DNA from: Leptasterias polaris
Taxonomy: Eukaryota > Echinodermata > Asteroidea > Forcipulatida > Asteriidae
NCBI GenBank assembly: GCA_037783415.1
Contig: JAZGTN010000176.1
Location: forward strand, 1-64,000
DNA length: 64,000 nucleotides
Direction: 5' to 3'
The translations under genes were made by a program, and so were the position numbers. The notes beneath the pieces were generated by a model that was given only the letters and a program-made list of their open reading frames with translations, searched no databases and had not been told where the DNA came from. Below are positions 32,721 to 43,859 of this stretch, in pieces; the stretch's first letter is position 1; each line of letters starts with the position of its first letter.

Positions 32721-35700
32721 GTTCAGTTCAGTTCAGTTCAGTTCACTTTATTTCCATACTCAAAATGAATTACAATTTACTAATACACTGAAATATAATA
32801 AGGTAGTATGGGGGGGAGCTCACAAGAAGCAAAGCTTATCGAGTGTGAGCTTCCTCAGTATAAAATATTAAGTCAGATTATAAAGTTAACAAAATTAATT
32901 AATAATGCAAGTAAGAGTAATATGAGCCAGACTTTTATTATAAGTAAATAAAATAAAGTCAGCAAATCAATATAAACAATATAAACAATATAAACAAACC
33001 AGAAGAGCAGGAATGGTCAGTATTAAGATAAAGTAAAGCAACTAATATGTTGAGCAGTAAGTAAGTTCAACAAACAAAGCAACGAAGCGAGTTAAGATAA
33101 GAAAATTAGGCAAATATGGCAAGAAGATTAGTTAACAATGCAAAGCTACAGTGGCAGGTAAGAACGGCCATTCATACAAAAATTTTACTTATTAATTTAA
33201 TTTTAATCGGCGTATTTATCAAGGAGGAAAGTTTTAAACTCTGTTTTAAATGCTGGTAACCTTTCTTGACTTTTCAAATTAGGAACAAGCGAATTCCATA
33301 GCTTTGGGCCTTCGAATGTGATACATTTCTTCCCAATATTTGTACGAATTGCTTGGAGATGGAAGTGATGGACCTGCCTGGTATAGTGGCTATGGAGGTG
33401 TTCATTTTTTATGAAGGGCGATTGTAAACACTTTGGAACATTATTTTTTGATAATTGAAACATAAATATGCCTAGTTGGTAGAGATAAATATCATTCACT
33501 TTTAGTATTTCGTAATGTTTAAAGAGAGGGTCAGTGTGAGCTCGATAGTCTGAATGAGAAATAATGCGAATAACTCTTTTTTGAAGAAGTAGTATTCGAG
33601 AAACATATTGATTACAAGCATTACCCCACGCTAATATACCATAGTTAATGTAGGATAAAATCAAACTGTTGTACAACATGATACAAATATCATTCGGAAG
33701 TAAATGCTTCAGGCGATTAATCACACCAATATTTTTGGAAATTACTTTACATATGTAATCTATGTGTGTTTTCCATGAGAGTTTATTATCTATAAAAATA
33801 CCTAGAAACTTGGTAGAATTTGTTTCGTTAATCTTGAAGTTATCAATGCAGATTTCTTTCGGCAGTTTTTTTAGGGAATTGCTAAATAACATGCACGAAG
33901 TTTTTCTTAGATTTAAGGAGAGTTTGTTTGCCCTTATCCAGTCATTTATTTTGTTTAACTCTGAATTGACAGTATCTACAAGAATGAGACTATTTTTATG
34001 GCTATAAAATATATTGGAATCATCAGCGAAGAGAATGAATGATAAGATATCCGATGATTTAGTAATGTCATTTATATAAAGGAGAAAGAGAAGGGGACCA
34101 AGGATTGAACCTTGGGGGACTCCACAAGTCGGGGTTCTGGAAGTGGAAACACATCCATTTATCAGTACATGTTGTTTTCTTTGGTTAAGATAACTTCGAA
34201 ACCAGGCTAATGGAGTACCCCTGATGCCATAATGATTTAATTTATTGAGAAGTATGTCATGGTCCAAAGTATCGAATGCCTTTGAAAAATCAAGGAAAAT
34301 ACCAAGTGTGTGCTGGGAATTTTCAAAACCTTCTGTTATGGTATTACAAAGATGTAATATTGCATGAGTTGTTGAATGCTTAGCCCTAAATCCAAATTGT
34401 GCGTTGGACAAGGTATTATTTTGTTGTAAAAAAGCAACTGTACGTTTATAAACAATTTTCTCAAGAATTTTTGAGAATTGAGACAAAATTGATATTGGTC
34501 TATAGTTGTTAACAAGATCAGATTCACCACTTTTATAAATAGGAATAACCTTTGCAAGTTTCAGGTCAGATGGAAAGCTTCCCGATAATAATGACATATT
34601 GATAATATGTGTTAATGGGTCTATAATGCAATCAATTAATTTTTTTATAACAGTCACATTGATATCATCTAAACCAGTACTTTTTTTATTAGGAAGATCG
34701 TCAATGATATCTTTCACCTCATATTTAGTGGTAGGAGTAAAAAACACACAGTTCTCGTTGGGTTCAGAGAGGTAGTCAAAAAAAGAGGTGCTAGACTGGG
34801 GAATCTTATGGGCAAGGTTTGGCCCAATATTTGCAAAGTAGCTATTAAAATGTTCGGCCATTGCTGTAGCGTCTTTAATCAACTTGCCATTCTCGTTAAT
34901 TGCTGTTAACTTTTGAGATGGGTTTGTTTTGTTTAATAAGGCATTAATGATTTTCCAAGTATTGCCGATATTATTCTTTGCTCTATTGAACTCAGAAGAG
35001 TAATATTTCTTCTTAGCATTTCTTAAAACATTAGTTAAGATATTTTTATATCTAGTATAGTTAGAGTGATTTTCTTCATTTGGTTTGCGAATAAATTTAC
35101 GATACAATTTATTTTTAACATTAATTGATTTAAGAAGAGACTCCGTTATCCATGGAGCATTTGATTTTATTTTCTTAGCCCGAGATTTTTTGGGGGGGAT
35201 ATTCTTGTCGTAGTAGCCTATTAATATACGATAAAAATTGCTATATGCGTCATTTGCATTGTTCGATTCATGGACTGAAGACCAGTCCGCCTGGTTTAAG
35301 TCGGCACTTAATCTATCAACCCCTTCGTTAGAGTAATTACGCACTGAATGTACAGCTTTTCTATAGGTTTTGTTTTTAATAGGAATTGATGTTGATACTG
35401 GCAAATGATCGCTTAAATCAGATATTAATATCACTGATTTAGGTACTGGTAAGATATTCGAAAATATATTATCTATTAAGGTTGCTGAGTTCTTGGTAAT
35501 TCTTGTTGGTTTATCTACAAGAGGAACAAAGGTATGAGAATACATTGTTTCTAAGAAATCTTGAGTGTTGTTGTTTTCGGAATTCAAAAGATTTATGTTA
35601 AGATCTCCACAGATAAACCCCTTTTTTTCGTTTGAGGATAAATATCTCATAACATTTTGTAATTTATCGGCAAAGTCAGTAAAATTAGCTTTAGGGGGTT

Positions 35701-36838
35701 TATAAATGGCACCAGCTACAATGTTTTTAGCATTATCATTTTTAACTTCAATAAAGATTGATTCCATTGCGGTAGTAGAAATACAGAAATCACTTTTGAT
35801 TTCGTAATTAAAATCATTTTTTATATATAGCGCAACACCGCCGCCACTTGTATAAGTTCTATTTACTGTTTCGAGATTGTAACCAGGAAGTGAAAATTGA
35901 GTTAGATTGTGGGATTCCTTAAGCCAAGTCTCTGTTAGGGCAATTATGGAAAATTCCGAGAGAGACTGGAGAAGAGTTCGCAAACTTTCAAAGTTTTTTG
36001 AGAGGCTTCTTATGTTAAGATGTATTAAACTGAGATTGTTGTCAAATGGACAATGACTATGTTGGAGATTAAGGAACTCTTCGGGGCTGGCATAGACACA
36101 ATTTTGTAGTATTCTAACGGTGTTATCTGGATCATGAATATCTTCATCGGCTAATGAGGGGGGATCAAGAATCAATGAATCTATATAATCTCGAGTGGGG
36201 GTTTGGTGAAGATTCATGACATGTTGAAATTCCAAAATATCTAAGTTATTAAAAGGTAAATTTTCAGCTAGACACATAGGGCATATCCAAATGTCATCAC
36301 TATTTGTCAGGTCAGTATAATCTCTATGTGTCAGGTTTGTACAGTTTAGGTGGATCCAAATATTACATATATCGCATAGTATTCCATTCTGGTTTGATTT
36401 TACCGGTTTTTTGCAAGAAGAACATGGACATTTAACTGGCATAATTAAGTAAGTATAAGTAAAACAAATATAAAATGAGAAAAAAAAACCAAAAAAACAA
36501 ACGTTTAAATAGTACACAAATAACTATAACATGCAATGAGACAAGGAACGAAAAACCACAGACAAAAAAACATATGGCTCCGTCAATAATATTTGGATGA
36601 AAATTAATAAGGAGCAAAATAATTAAGTAAGTAAGTAAGTAAAAGCGCATATTGTTATAATAACAATAAATATTAGTAACGAAATATGCATAAGTCAAAT
36701 CAAGACCATGATCAGGTTGTTGTACCAAATCGTTGTTTTTGAATGTCAGATTGAGTGGATGGTTTGTGAATTTGAGTAAATTATATTCATTATCCCCGAT
36801 GCAAAAATTAACATCTATTAAATTGTAAAATAACATTA
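32721..36838 (-). mobile_element. CR1/L2-like non-LTR retrotransposon with an intact ORF
   Basis: On the minus strand: ~395 bp of 5' UTR, one ORF (33203-36442), a ~460-bp 3' UTR and a (TGAAC)n tail at 32721-32745. Short tandem repeats at the 3' end are typical of CR1/L2 elements. It sits inside an L1-like element. The 5' limit is inferred from where the L1-like reading resumes (36836). Confidence 0.85.
33203..36442 (-). CDS. CR1/L2-like polyprotein: PHD finger, APE endonuclease, reverse transcriptase
   Basis: About 1,079 residues from the ATG at 36442 (MPVKCPCSSCKK); the frame is also open 25 codons upstream, but that part is hydrophobic and unlike the family. The N-terminus is a PHD-type zinc finger (CPCSSC ... 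CDICNIWIHLNC ... WICPMC). The APE-like endonuclease shows HLNIRSL, TETWL, GGVALYIKND, GDLNINL and SDHLPVS. The RT shows NYRPISIL, LDFSKAFDTLDH, GVPQGSILGPLLFLLYIND and the active-site FADD (about residue 800). The C-terminus (FEGPKLWNSLVP) is typical of the clade. No stop or shift is seen, so this copy could be competent. It acts by nicking target DNA and priming reverse transcription in the nucleus. Confidence 0.92.
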   Translation of the reverse strand: MPVKCPCSSCKKPVKSNQNGILCDICNIWIHLNCTNLTHRDYTDLTNSDDIWICPMCLAENLPFNNLDILEFQHVMNLHQTPTRDYIDSLILDPPSLADEDIHDPDNTVRILQNCVYASPEEFLNLQHSHCPFDNNLSLIHLNIRSLSKNFESLRTLLQSLSEFSIIALTETWLKESHNLTQFSLPGYNLETVNRTYTSGGGVALYIKNDFNYEIKSDFCISTTAMESIFIEVKNDNAKNIVAGAIYKPPKANFTDFADKLQNVMRYLSSNEKKGFICGDLNINLLNSENNNTQDFLETMYSHTFVPLVDKPTRITKNSATLIDNIFSNILPVPKSVILISDLSDHLPVSTSIPIKNKTYRKAVHSVRNYSNEGVDRLSADLNQADWSSVHESNNANDAYSNFYRILIGYYDKNIPPKKSRAKKIKSNAPWITESLLKSINVKNKLYRKFIRKPNEENHSNYTRYKNILTNVLRNAKKKYYSSEFNRAKNNIGNTWKIINALLNKTNPSQKLTAINENGKLIKDATAMAEHFNSYFANIGPNLAHKIPQSSTSFFDYLSEPNENCVFFTPTTKYEVKDIIDDLPNKKSTGLDDINVTVIKKLIDCIIDPLTHIINMSLLSGSFPSDLKLAKVIPIYKSGESDLVNNYRPISILSQFSKILEKIVYKRTVAFLQQNNTLSNAQFGFRAKHSTTHAILHLCNTITEGFENSQHTLGIFLDFSKAFDTLDHDILLNKLNHYGIRGTPLAWFRSYLNQRKQHVLINGCVSTSRTPTCGVPQGSILGPLLFLLYINDITKSSDILSFILFADDSNIFYSHKNSLILVDTVNSELNKINDWIRANKLSLNLRKTSCMLFSNSLKKLPKEICIDNFKINETNSTKFLGIFIDNKLSWKTHIDYICKVISKNIGVINRLKHLLPNDICIMLYNSLILSYINYGILAWGNACNQYVSRILLLQKRVIRIISHSDYRAHTDPLFKHYEILKVNDIYLYQLGIFMFQLSKNNVPKCLQSPFIKNEHLHSHYTRQVHHFHLQAIRTNIGKKCITFEGPKLWNSLVPNLKSQERLPAFKTEFKTFLLDKYAD

Positions 36839-37434
36839 ATAATTGAACAAAACCATGGAATCCAGGTCTGTCGAGAAGATAATACATGTACCTACATGTA
36901 GTACTTTAAATGTATCAGTGGGTCCTATCCACTCAACATTACAGTTTCTCAACCCATTTTTGACCCTATCCTTATTGCTTATCAATGTTAACAAGTACAT
37001 GTACATGCCCTGACATACATGTATTTGCAAAGCAGTTAAAGTAGCAAATGCACCGCTCATAGATTTTTCTGTACCATTTAGGAACAAGACCGTGTCATCA
37101 GCAAATTGCAATCTGAAATTTCACATCCCTTAATATATACCCTGAACATTCTGATTGTTACATAACATCATTGACAAAACTTTGTCGCATAAAAGGAAAA
37201 AATTACGAACTTAGCCCATCACCTTGTCTGTAATGTCTACAACCACGCTCAATAGAAAGTGACTCTGAAAGAAATCTTTTAACCAAAACTGAAGAAGTGT
37301 CTTCTTTATAAGAAACATGAATCCATCTTTTGATTGATGTTCCAAAATGATAATTTTCCAAAACCTTGTAAATAAAATCATGGGAATTCAAATCAAAAGC
37401 TTTTTTGAAATCAATGGAAAGCAAAATACCTAGT
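36836..37434 (-). pseudogene. L1-like reverse transcriptase fragment (middle)
   Basis: Reading from 37434: KLGILLSIDFKKAFD (RT motif A), then a decayed RQGDGLSS (about 37205-37220), then LQFADDTVLFLNG (active-site FADD at about 37100) and WIGPTDTFKVL. It is L1/Tx1-like rather than CR1-like. Its motif A directly continues the reading at 54881 (LTEINNI), showing that the Ngaro-like element split this ORF. The CR1/L2-like element interrupts it at about 36838. Confidence 0.8.
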
Positions 37435-38354
37435 TTATACTCAGACAATAACAAAATGCAATAAGCTTAGCCAATATGTGATTTTCCGCCACAGCTTGAC
37501 ACTGCAATTTATTTAAGTGCTATTCATACCTGCAATTAAATGCCAAAATTAATAACACTATTTAAAACAACAATTTGTAAAATGGCAAGGAGCCGGATAC
37601 CAGACATAGGGCAAAACCGGCTGACAGACAAACAAAACATACATGTAACAATGGACAACCATAAACACAGTGGCCACACCAAGGACTACCACGCCCTTAC
37701 CAAAGTGGCCACACCAACAACAAAAGTGACCACACCAAGGACTATACCAAGCCCTTTTACCAAAGTGGCCACAAAAAGGATTACCACGCCCTCACCAAAG
37801 TGACCACACCAAGGACAATCAAGCCCTTTTACCAAAGTGGCCACACCAAGGGGGGTACCACATCCTTACCAACATAAAACACAGCTGAGCTAGGACAACC
37901 ACGCTCAGGTGTATCCACACATGAACATTGTGGGGGTCTAGTGACCCCAATACAGTTCAAAAACATGTCACGCACCTTGCCTGAACCATTCACCTATGCA
38001 CACTGTGCATCTATCAATGAAGTATTTAAAAAGTCCTACATAAAAATGCTATTCCCCAAGTTGGAAAACGAGGGGGAAGAATGGCCCCGGCGGAACCGCC
38101 GGGCACCCTAAATCTAACTTTACCATTAATTATAAGTGATAAAAAGAGAGAAGTGTATCCCAGTCCTAGTAACACATCATAAATTCCCCAAGTTGGAAAA
38201 CGAGGGGGACAGGTAAGATAGCCCGACCGAAACACGGATGGCACTATCGTAAGAAAAATTACATAACCTTGGCCATTACAACTAGAAATTACGTGATACA
38301 ATTTTTTCTACAAATGAAATTATAATACATTTACTATTTTCTGCGAAAAACTGC
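37435..38354 (-). repeat. Ngaro-like B2 terminal repeat
   Basis: 920 bp, nearly identical to 38794-39724. It contains a short minisatellite (ACCAAAGTGGCCACACCAAGG units, 37650-37860) and two GTTGGAAAACGAGGGGGA motifs. The 87- and 91-residue open frames inside are shared only because the repeat is duplicated; I do not call genes. Confidence 0.93.
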
Positions 38355-38390
38355 CCTTTCAAAGGTGGAGCAATAGGGGAGGAGGCGGGT

Positions 38391-38792
38391 TATAAAGTTT
38401 GGCTTCAATCACAAGCTGTGACAAAGTGACACTAAGCAAGACAAATTTCCCTCCAAAAAGGTTAACAAGCGACTTGCCAATATTATGCTCTCATTGGCTG
38501 ACCTTTCTAACTTAAGGACCAATCAAATCGTTTTCGCCGCTACGGCTATGCTGATTGGTTGTTGGCCCGAACATCTGGACCCCCTAAACCAGTATAAATA
38601 GCTTTACACATCACAATTGCCAGAATGGGCCAGCACGTCCAACCGTTAACACACCACAGTACATGCACATTAGCCTGATCCATCACGTATGCACGGCAAC
38701 AGCCGATCCAATCCAAGCATGAACGCACAGACCAGGAAATGTGATATGGTATGCTGAGTATAAAGCATTTGATCATAAAATTGATAAAATGA
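38391..38792 (-). repeat. Ngaro-like A2 repeat
   Basis: 402 bp, matching A1 (54479-54880) with about two substitutions. It lies between B2 and B1, as in split direct repeat elements. Confidence 0.93.
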
Positions 38793-38793
38793 A

Positions 38794-39724
38794 TTATACT
38801 CAGACAATAACAAAATGCAATAAGCTTAGCCAATATGTGATTTTCCGCCACAGCTTGACACTGCAATTTATTTAAGTGCTATTCATACCTGCAATTAAAT
38901 GCCAAAATTAATAACACTATTTAAAACAACAATTTGTAAAATGGCAAGGAGCCGGATACCAGACATAGGGCAAAACCGGCTGACAGACAAACAAAACATA
39001 CATGTAACAATGGACAACCATAAACACAGTGGCCACACCAAGGACTACCACGCCCTTACCAAAGTGGCCACACCAACAACAAAAGTGACCACACCAAGGA
39101 CTATACCAAGCCCTTTTACCAAAGTGGCCACAAAAAGGATTACCACGCCCTCACCAAAGTGACCACACCAAGGACAATCAAGCCCTTTTACCAAAGTGGC
39201 CACACCAAGGGGGGTACCACATCCTTACCAACATAAAACACAGCTGAGCTAGGACAACCACGCTCAGGTGTATCCACACATGAACATTGTGGGGGTCTAG
39301 TGACCCCAATACAGTTCAAAAACATGTCACGCACCTTGCCTGAACCATTCACCTATGCACACTGTGCATCTATCAATGAAGTATTTAAAAAGTCCTACAT
39401 AAAAATGCTATTCCCCAAGTTGGAAAACGAGGGGGAAGAATGGCCCCGGCGGAACCGCCGGGCACCCTAAATCTAACTTTACCATTAATTATAAGTGATA
39501 AAAAGAGAGAAGTGTATCCCAGTCCTAGTAACACATCATAAATTCCCCAAGTTGGAAAACGAGGGGGACAGGTAAGATAGCCCGACCGAAACACGGATGG
39601 CACTATCGTAAGAAAAATTACATAACCTTGGCCATTACAACTAGAAATTACGTGATACAATTTTTTCTACAAATGAAATTATAATACATTTACTATTTTC
39701 TGTCATTTTCTGCGAAAAACTGCC
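38794..39724 (-). repeat. Ngaro-like B1 repeat
   Basis: 931 bp. It differs from B2 mainly by ten extra bases (TGTCATTTTC) near its internal end. Confidence 0.93.
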
Positions 39725-39774
39725 AAACGTGCAACGCACGCCCCAAGAAAAGTGACAGTACCTCAAACAAAAAA

Positions 39775-40258
39775 TTAACAAGTTCCCATTGAAAGATTAT
39801 TAATGCAGTCAGCGAAATTGTCACAAAACATGGCATTGCCAGCCTCGGATAGATGGACCCCATCAAACCTATACAAAGACAATTCCATCCACTTGAACTG
39901 TGGATGACGCAAAATCATGCACCCATGTCGCTGGCAGCAGGTGCGCATCCATCGATTAATCTTTTTACGCTGCTGCTCCATGCCCTTCTGCGAATGAGCC
40001 CCAAAATAAAAAACCCGCGGTAAAATTTCTGACCAAAAAACAACAGTAGTTGGAAACTGATCCCGAATTTCACTCATTTTTGGGCATAGATGAAAGTAGG
40101 GACGACAGGTCACTTAACCTTGCTCCGCCTCTACCCCGCCACAGCACAGGAACCGCACCGACTGCCAGTGAGCGCTGGGCCCAACGAACCAATGAATCCC
40201 CAACAATCCACACGCTACCTGCACAAATCCGAGAGAGATAACCCAAATTAATAATGTT
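39775..40258 (-). pseudogene. Ngaro-like SGNH hydrolase, internally deleted
   Basis: Directly downstream of the recombinase the reading gives VWIVGDSLVRWA (block I with the GDS serine). In another frame it then gives EIRDQFPTTVVFWSEILPRV and FDGVHLSEAGN, the block V Asp-His pair. SGNH/GDSL-type hydrolase domains are known from Ngaro and related elements. The central block expected to carry GGND is absent, and the frame changes near 40070. I infer a small deletion of roughly 25-35 codons that removed the oxyanion-hole region. The catalytic Ser and Asp/His regions remain but the enzyme should be dead. Confidence 0.78.
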
Positions 40259-41239
40259 TTACCCCATACTAGTAATACCAGGTAAAGTACACACTGCTTC
40301 GGGTCTAATATAAGTAAGTGCCGCATCCGAACGCCAACGGCCCATACGCTGAATCTCCTCCAGTGGGACCCCCAAGCTATGAGCAACTGTTGCAGCACCG
40401 ATACGAAAGGAATGGGCCCGAATCCGCAGATCACCCAGTCCACCAAAACCTAGTGCTCTCTGAAGCACTGCATTAAACTGATAACGTGTTAAAGGTGTTC
40501 CACCGAAATGACAAAACAACGGACCCGTGACCAATGGCCGAACCTGGATAAAATCACGTAGTGCCGTAACAGGACAAATTGACTCATCATCTGTACCAAC
40601 TAGTCTGATTACCAAAGGTCGACCTGCCTGATTGTTCTTACATGTGCGAAAAGACACCAGCACTGACCCGCAACCTGTTGAACTAAATACAATATCTGAA
40701 AGCAGTAACACAGAATCCTGAATATGATTTGCTGAATCGGCAGTAAACTCACCCACTCTCATGAACCCAAAGAATGCACACAACATTGCCGCCTTGAACA
40801 GCAACTCCTCAAAGCGTGAATCACAAACATGAGGTAAAGCCCCCAAAATAGTAATGAGAATTGGTACTGTAATTGGAACCCGAGTATCACTCACTCGACG
40901 ATCCCGACGACAACCCTCCAATAATTTAGAAACCAAAAAATCCTTTGTTGGATCAGAATAACCGTGAAACTTATGATAAAACCCTACCCCAGCTACATAA
41001 GTGGCTATAGTTGCTGATGCACAACCTTTGAGAGAAAGCCAAGCAATAAATGCTCTAACCATTGCAGAAGTAATAGGCATAGTGGGAGCCGTCGACCCTT
41101 GCCCCATGAAATCCAAGAAAGCATTCCAACCGGTGGAGTAAGTTTTGTAAGAATTCTTGGCAAAAGCAATGGACAACAATCTAGATATCTCACCCACTAC
41201 CAGAGGATTGGAAGAGATGGAATTGGTGTCATCACCCAA
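40259..41239 (-). CDS. Ngaro-like tyrosine recombinase
   Basis: About 326 residues. It has an N-terminal SAM-like core-binding region, then the catalytic domain with R161 (GFMRVGEF), a Lys near 201 (RTCKNN), H276-x-x-R279 (AHSFR), W302 in the second-His position (GRW) and the Tyr nucleophile at 310 (LTYIRPE). All catalytic positions are present and the frame is open. It begins at a TTG and overlaps the RT ORF by ~43 bp in another frame; I see no ATG before it. Translation may depend on frameshifting or reinitiation. It catalyses integration of a circular cDNA intermediate. Confidence 0.88.
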   Translation of the reverse strand: MGDDTNSISSNPLVVGEISRLLSIAFAKNSYKTYSTGWNAFLDFMGQGSTAPTMPITSAMVRAFIAWLSLKGCASATIATYVAGVGFYHKFHGYSDPTKDFLVSKLLEGCRRDRRVSDTRVPITVPILITILGALPHVCDSRFEELLFKAAMLCAFFGFMRVGEFTADSANHIQDSVLLLSDIVFSSTGCGSVLVSFRTCKNNQAGRPLVIRLVGTDDESICPVTALRDFIQVRPLVTGPLFCHFGGTPLTRYQFNAVLQRALGFGGLGDLRIRAHSFRIGAATVAHSLGVPLEEIQRMGRWRSDAALTYIRPEAVCTLPGITSMG

Positions 41240-42766
41240 TCGGCATTCGGAGCTGCAGCCCGAAATCGATCCATCTGAAAACGTGATAAAGAATCAGCCA
41301 ATACATTACAAACCCCAGGGATATGCACTGCCTTAAAAACAATACTGTACTTCAGGCATTGCAGCACAAACAATCTCACAAGATGCATTATCCTCTCGCA
41401 CTGCGATGTTTGGCTGTTGATTATATGAACCACTGCAAAATTATCAGAGCGGAATCGGACCCGCCGATTTGCCAGCAAGGGACCCCAGCACAACACAGCA
41501 ACCAGCAAGGGAAAAAATTCAAGAAATGCAATGGAAGGCTGCTGATGAATTAAGCATGAAGGCCAGCGACCTTGCACCCACTTGCCTTGAAAAAAGGCAC
41601 CATACCCTACAGAGGCAGCTGCGTCCGTATACAGCTCTACTGAATCGTCCCACGCACAGGCCGAAATTGGGGACACACCATTGAAGTGGTCCAAGAACTC
41701 CAACCACATAAGCAAATCCAACTTAGCCCCTTTCGACAAACGCACCCTGTGGTGAGGCCTAGTGAGCCCCCGAGAGAGAGCAATTAGTCTTCTCAAAAAG
41801 GCCCTACCAGGAGACACTGCCTTGCAAACAAAGTTCAAGGAACCAACAAGTGATTGCAGTTCAACAAGGGAAATTTTAGTCTTACCCAGTGCGGCATGAA
41901 TTTTGCTGCAGAGTGCACGAATTTTCACTAAAGGCACCCTAACTTGCTGGGAAACAGTGTCAATCTCTAAACCCAAATAAGTTATAACTTGAACTGGACC
42001 AACAGTCTTTTCCTGTGCTAGGGGCACGCCCAACTTTTCACATATATCTGTAAAGGCTGAAAGTGCCTCCCCAGAGGACCCAAAGGAGGTTCCAATAAAC
42101 AAAAAATCATCCAAATAATGAGTAACAAACTGTGATTGGATAATCAGCTTAACCTGAAATTCTAAAAATGTACTGAACATTTCAAAAAGGGAACAGGAAA
42201 TAGAACAGCCCATAGGCAAGCATTTGTCATAATAAAATAATCCATCAAAAGTGAAACCCAACAAGTCATAATCCTCCGGGTGCACAGGGAGCAGTCTGAA
42301 TGCGGATTTAATGTCAGATTTCGCCAGCCAAGCACCCTTACCCGCATGCATGACAAGATCAACTGCCGTGTCAAAGGAAGCATAATGTACAATACATTGA
42401 TCACGCGGAATAAAATCGTTAATTGACCCACCTATTTTGGGGTGGGATAAATGATGAATTAGCCTAAATGCACCTGGCTCTTGTTTAGGCACAAGACCAA
42501 TCGGCGAACACTGCAGGTTAGGCAAAGGACGGGTAGCAAATGGGCCTGCAATACGGCCTAAACTTATTTCTTTAGCGATTTTTCCACGCACAATTTGCGG
42601 GTGCTGTGCGGCAGAAGGTAAACAAACTGAATCCCTACACACCCGTGGACCTAAATAACCAATATGAAAACCATGAGTAAAACCGTCAAGTAATACAGAA
42701 ACTGCCTTTTTATCAGGGTAACGTTCTAACCAGTCACGCAACACAAAAAGCTTAATTGGCGTTGTA
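41197..42766 (-). CDS. Ngaro-like reverse transcriptase/RNase H
   Basis: The native reading starts at TTPIKLFVLRDWLERYP. The 19 residues the open frame shows before that (from an ATG at 42822) come from the foldback transposon's terminal repeat. RT motifs are KSDIKSAFRLLPV (motif A), LPMGCSISCSLFE and the active-site YLDD (236-239, counted from 42822). RNase H shows VELYTDAA (399-402), FRSDNFAVVHIIN and ADSLSRF. No methyltransferase domain is seen, which fits Ngaro rather than DIRS1/PAT. The domain set is intact, but its upstream junction with gag is destroyed by the insertion. Confidence 0.9.
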
Positions 42767-43859
42767 CAGTACCGCCCACAATATAAGCCGACACGAAACA
42801 CGGTTATCGTGCATCGTTGCATCGTGAGGATTAAGACACGATAAAGGATTAAAAGGGATTAAAAAGGATTATAGTAATCCGATATCGCTTCCTAAGCCTC
42901 ACGAAACACGATGCCAAGAAACACGAAACACGAAACCAAAGAAGAACGCGTTCACGGACGAGCGCACACAGAGAGTTGTTTACCGTGTCCAACGTAACAA
43001 TGATTTCACTGTTGCCTGCTTTCAAAGTTCATTCATGGAGTGAAACAATTGATATAATACAGGCAAGTTATAGCAACGAATTCGGTGTTGAATAAACCCA
43101 TTCGAAGTTTGCAATCAGTTTTATTTTTGTAACCAGGATTTTTTTTTTACGGAGCAAGTGTTAAATACCTGTATCGGTTGCGCTTTTTCCCAAAGTCCTG
43201 ATGCCGTCCGATCTTCCCAAATCGAAGTGTTGCAATGCGTCAATAGTAGCCATGCCTGTCGGGTATATAAACCGGCTCTAGCTTTTGCTGACCGCAACAC
43301 AGACTAAATGAACGTCCTATTTAAAAAACAACCTCTTAACGCCGTCGGTCGCCTTTTCAGTTTCAATGAGAAACCTTTCCCCCAGTTGCCAATGATTAAA
43401 TAAAACATCTTTTCTACCCTAACGAAGCCGACAGTTAAACAATCCTTTCCTTTATTTCAGCAGCCCCAGACACTATCCAGGCCTGACCTGGGAGACAGAT
43501 CGACACTCCAATTGAGATCCAATTACTCTTATCTTATCATCTGCAGTTTGTTATACAATTGTTTTAGTTTGTAATACTCTTGCTTCACTCAAAAGACAAG
43601 CCGCGAGCGCGGTGTCTCTGTGGTGTTGTGTCCTGGTTTTGGGTGTTGTGTAGTCTTTTTTAAACCTGAAAAGTGTGTTGACACCTGCTGGCTTTCAAAT
43701 TGGGCGCATAAAGAACCCGGTCAACAGGCCATTCAGTGTTGACAGCACTTTTGAAACCCGGCATCCCACTATGGGGGGAAATGTTTAAATGGTCTTATAC
43801 TTTGTAACTAAAGGGTAATAGTTTGCGAATCAATACAAATATTGTAGCCTGTGGGAATT

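Noticed and set aside
37540..39162. Two identical 87-residue frames and two identical 91-residue frames
   Set aside because: They are identical only because B1 and B2 are copies of one terminal repeat; the peptide reflects a minisatellite.
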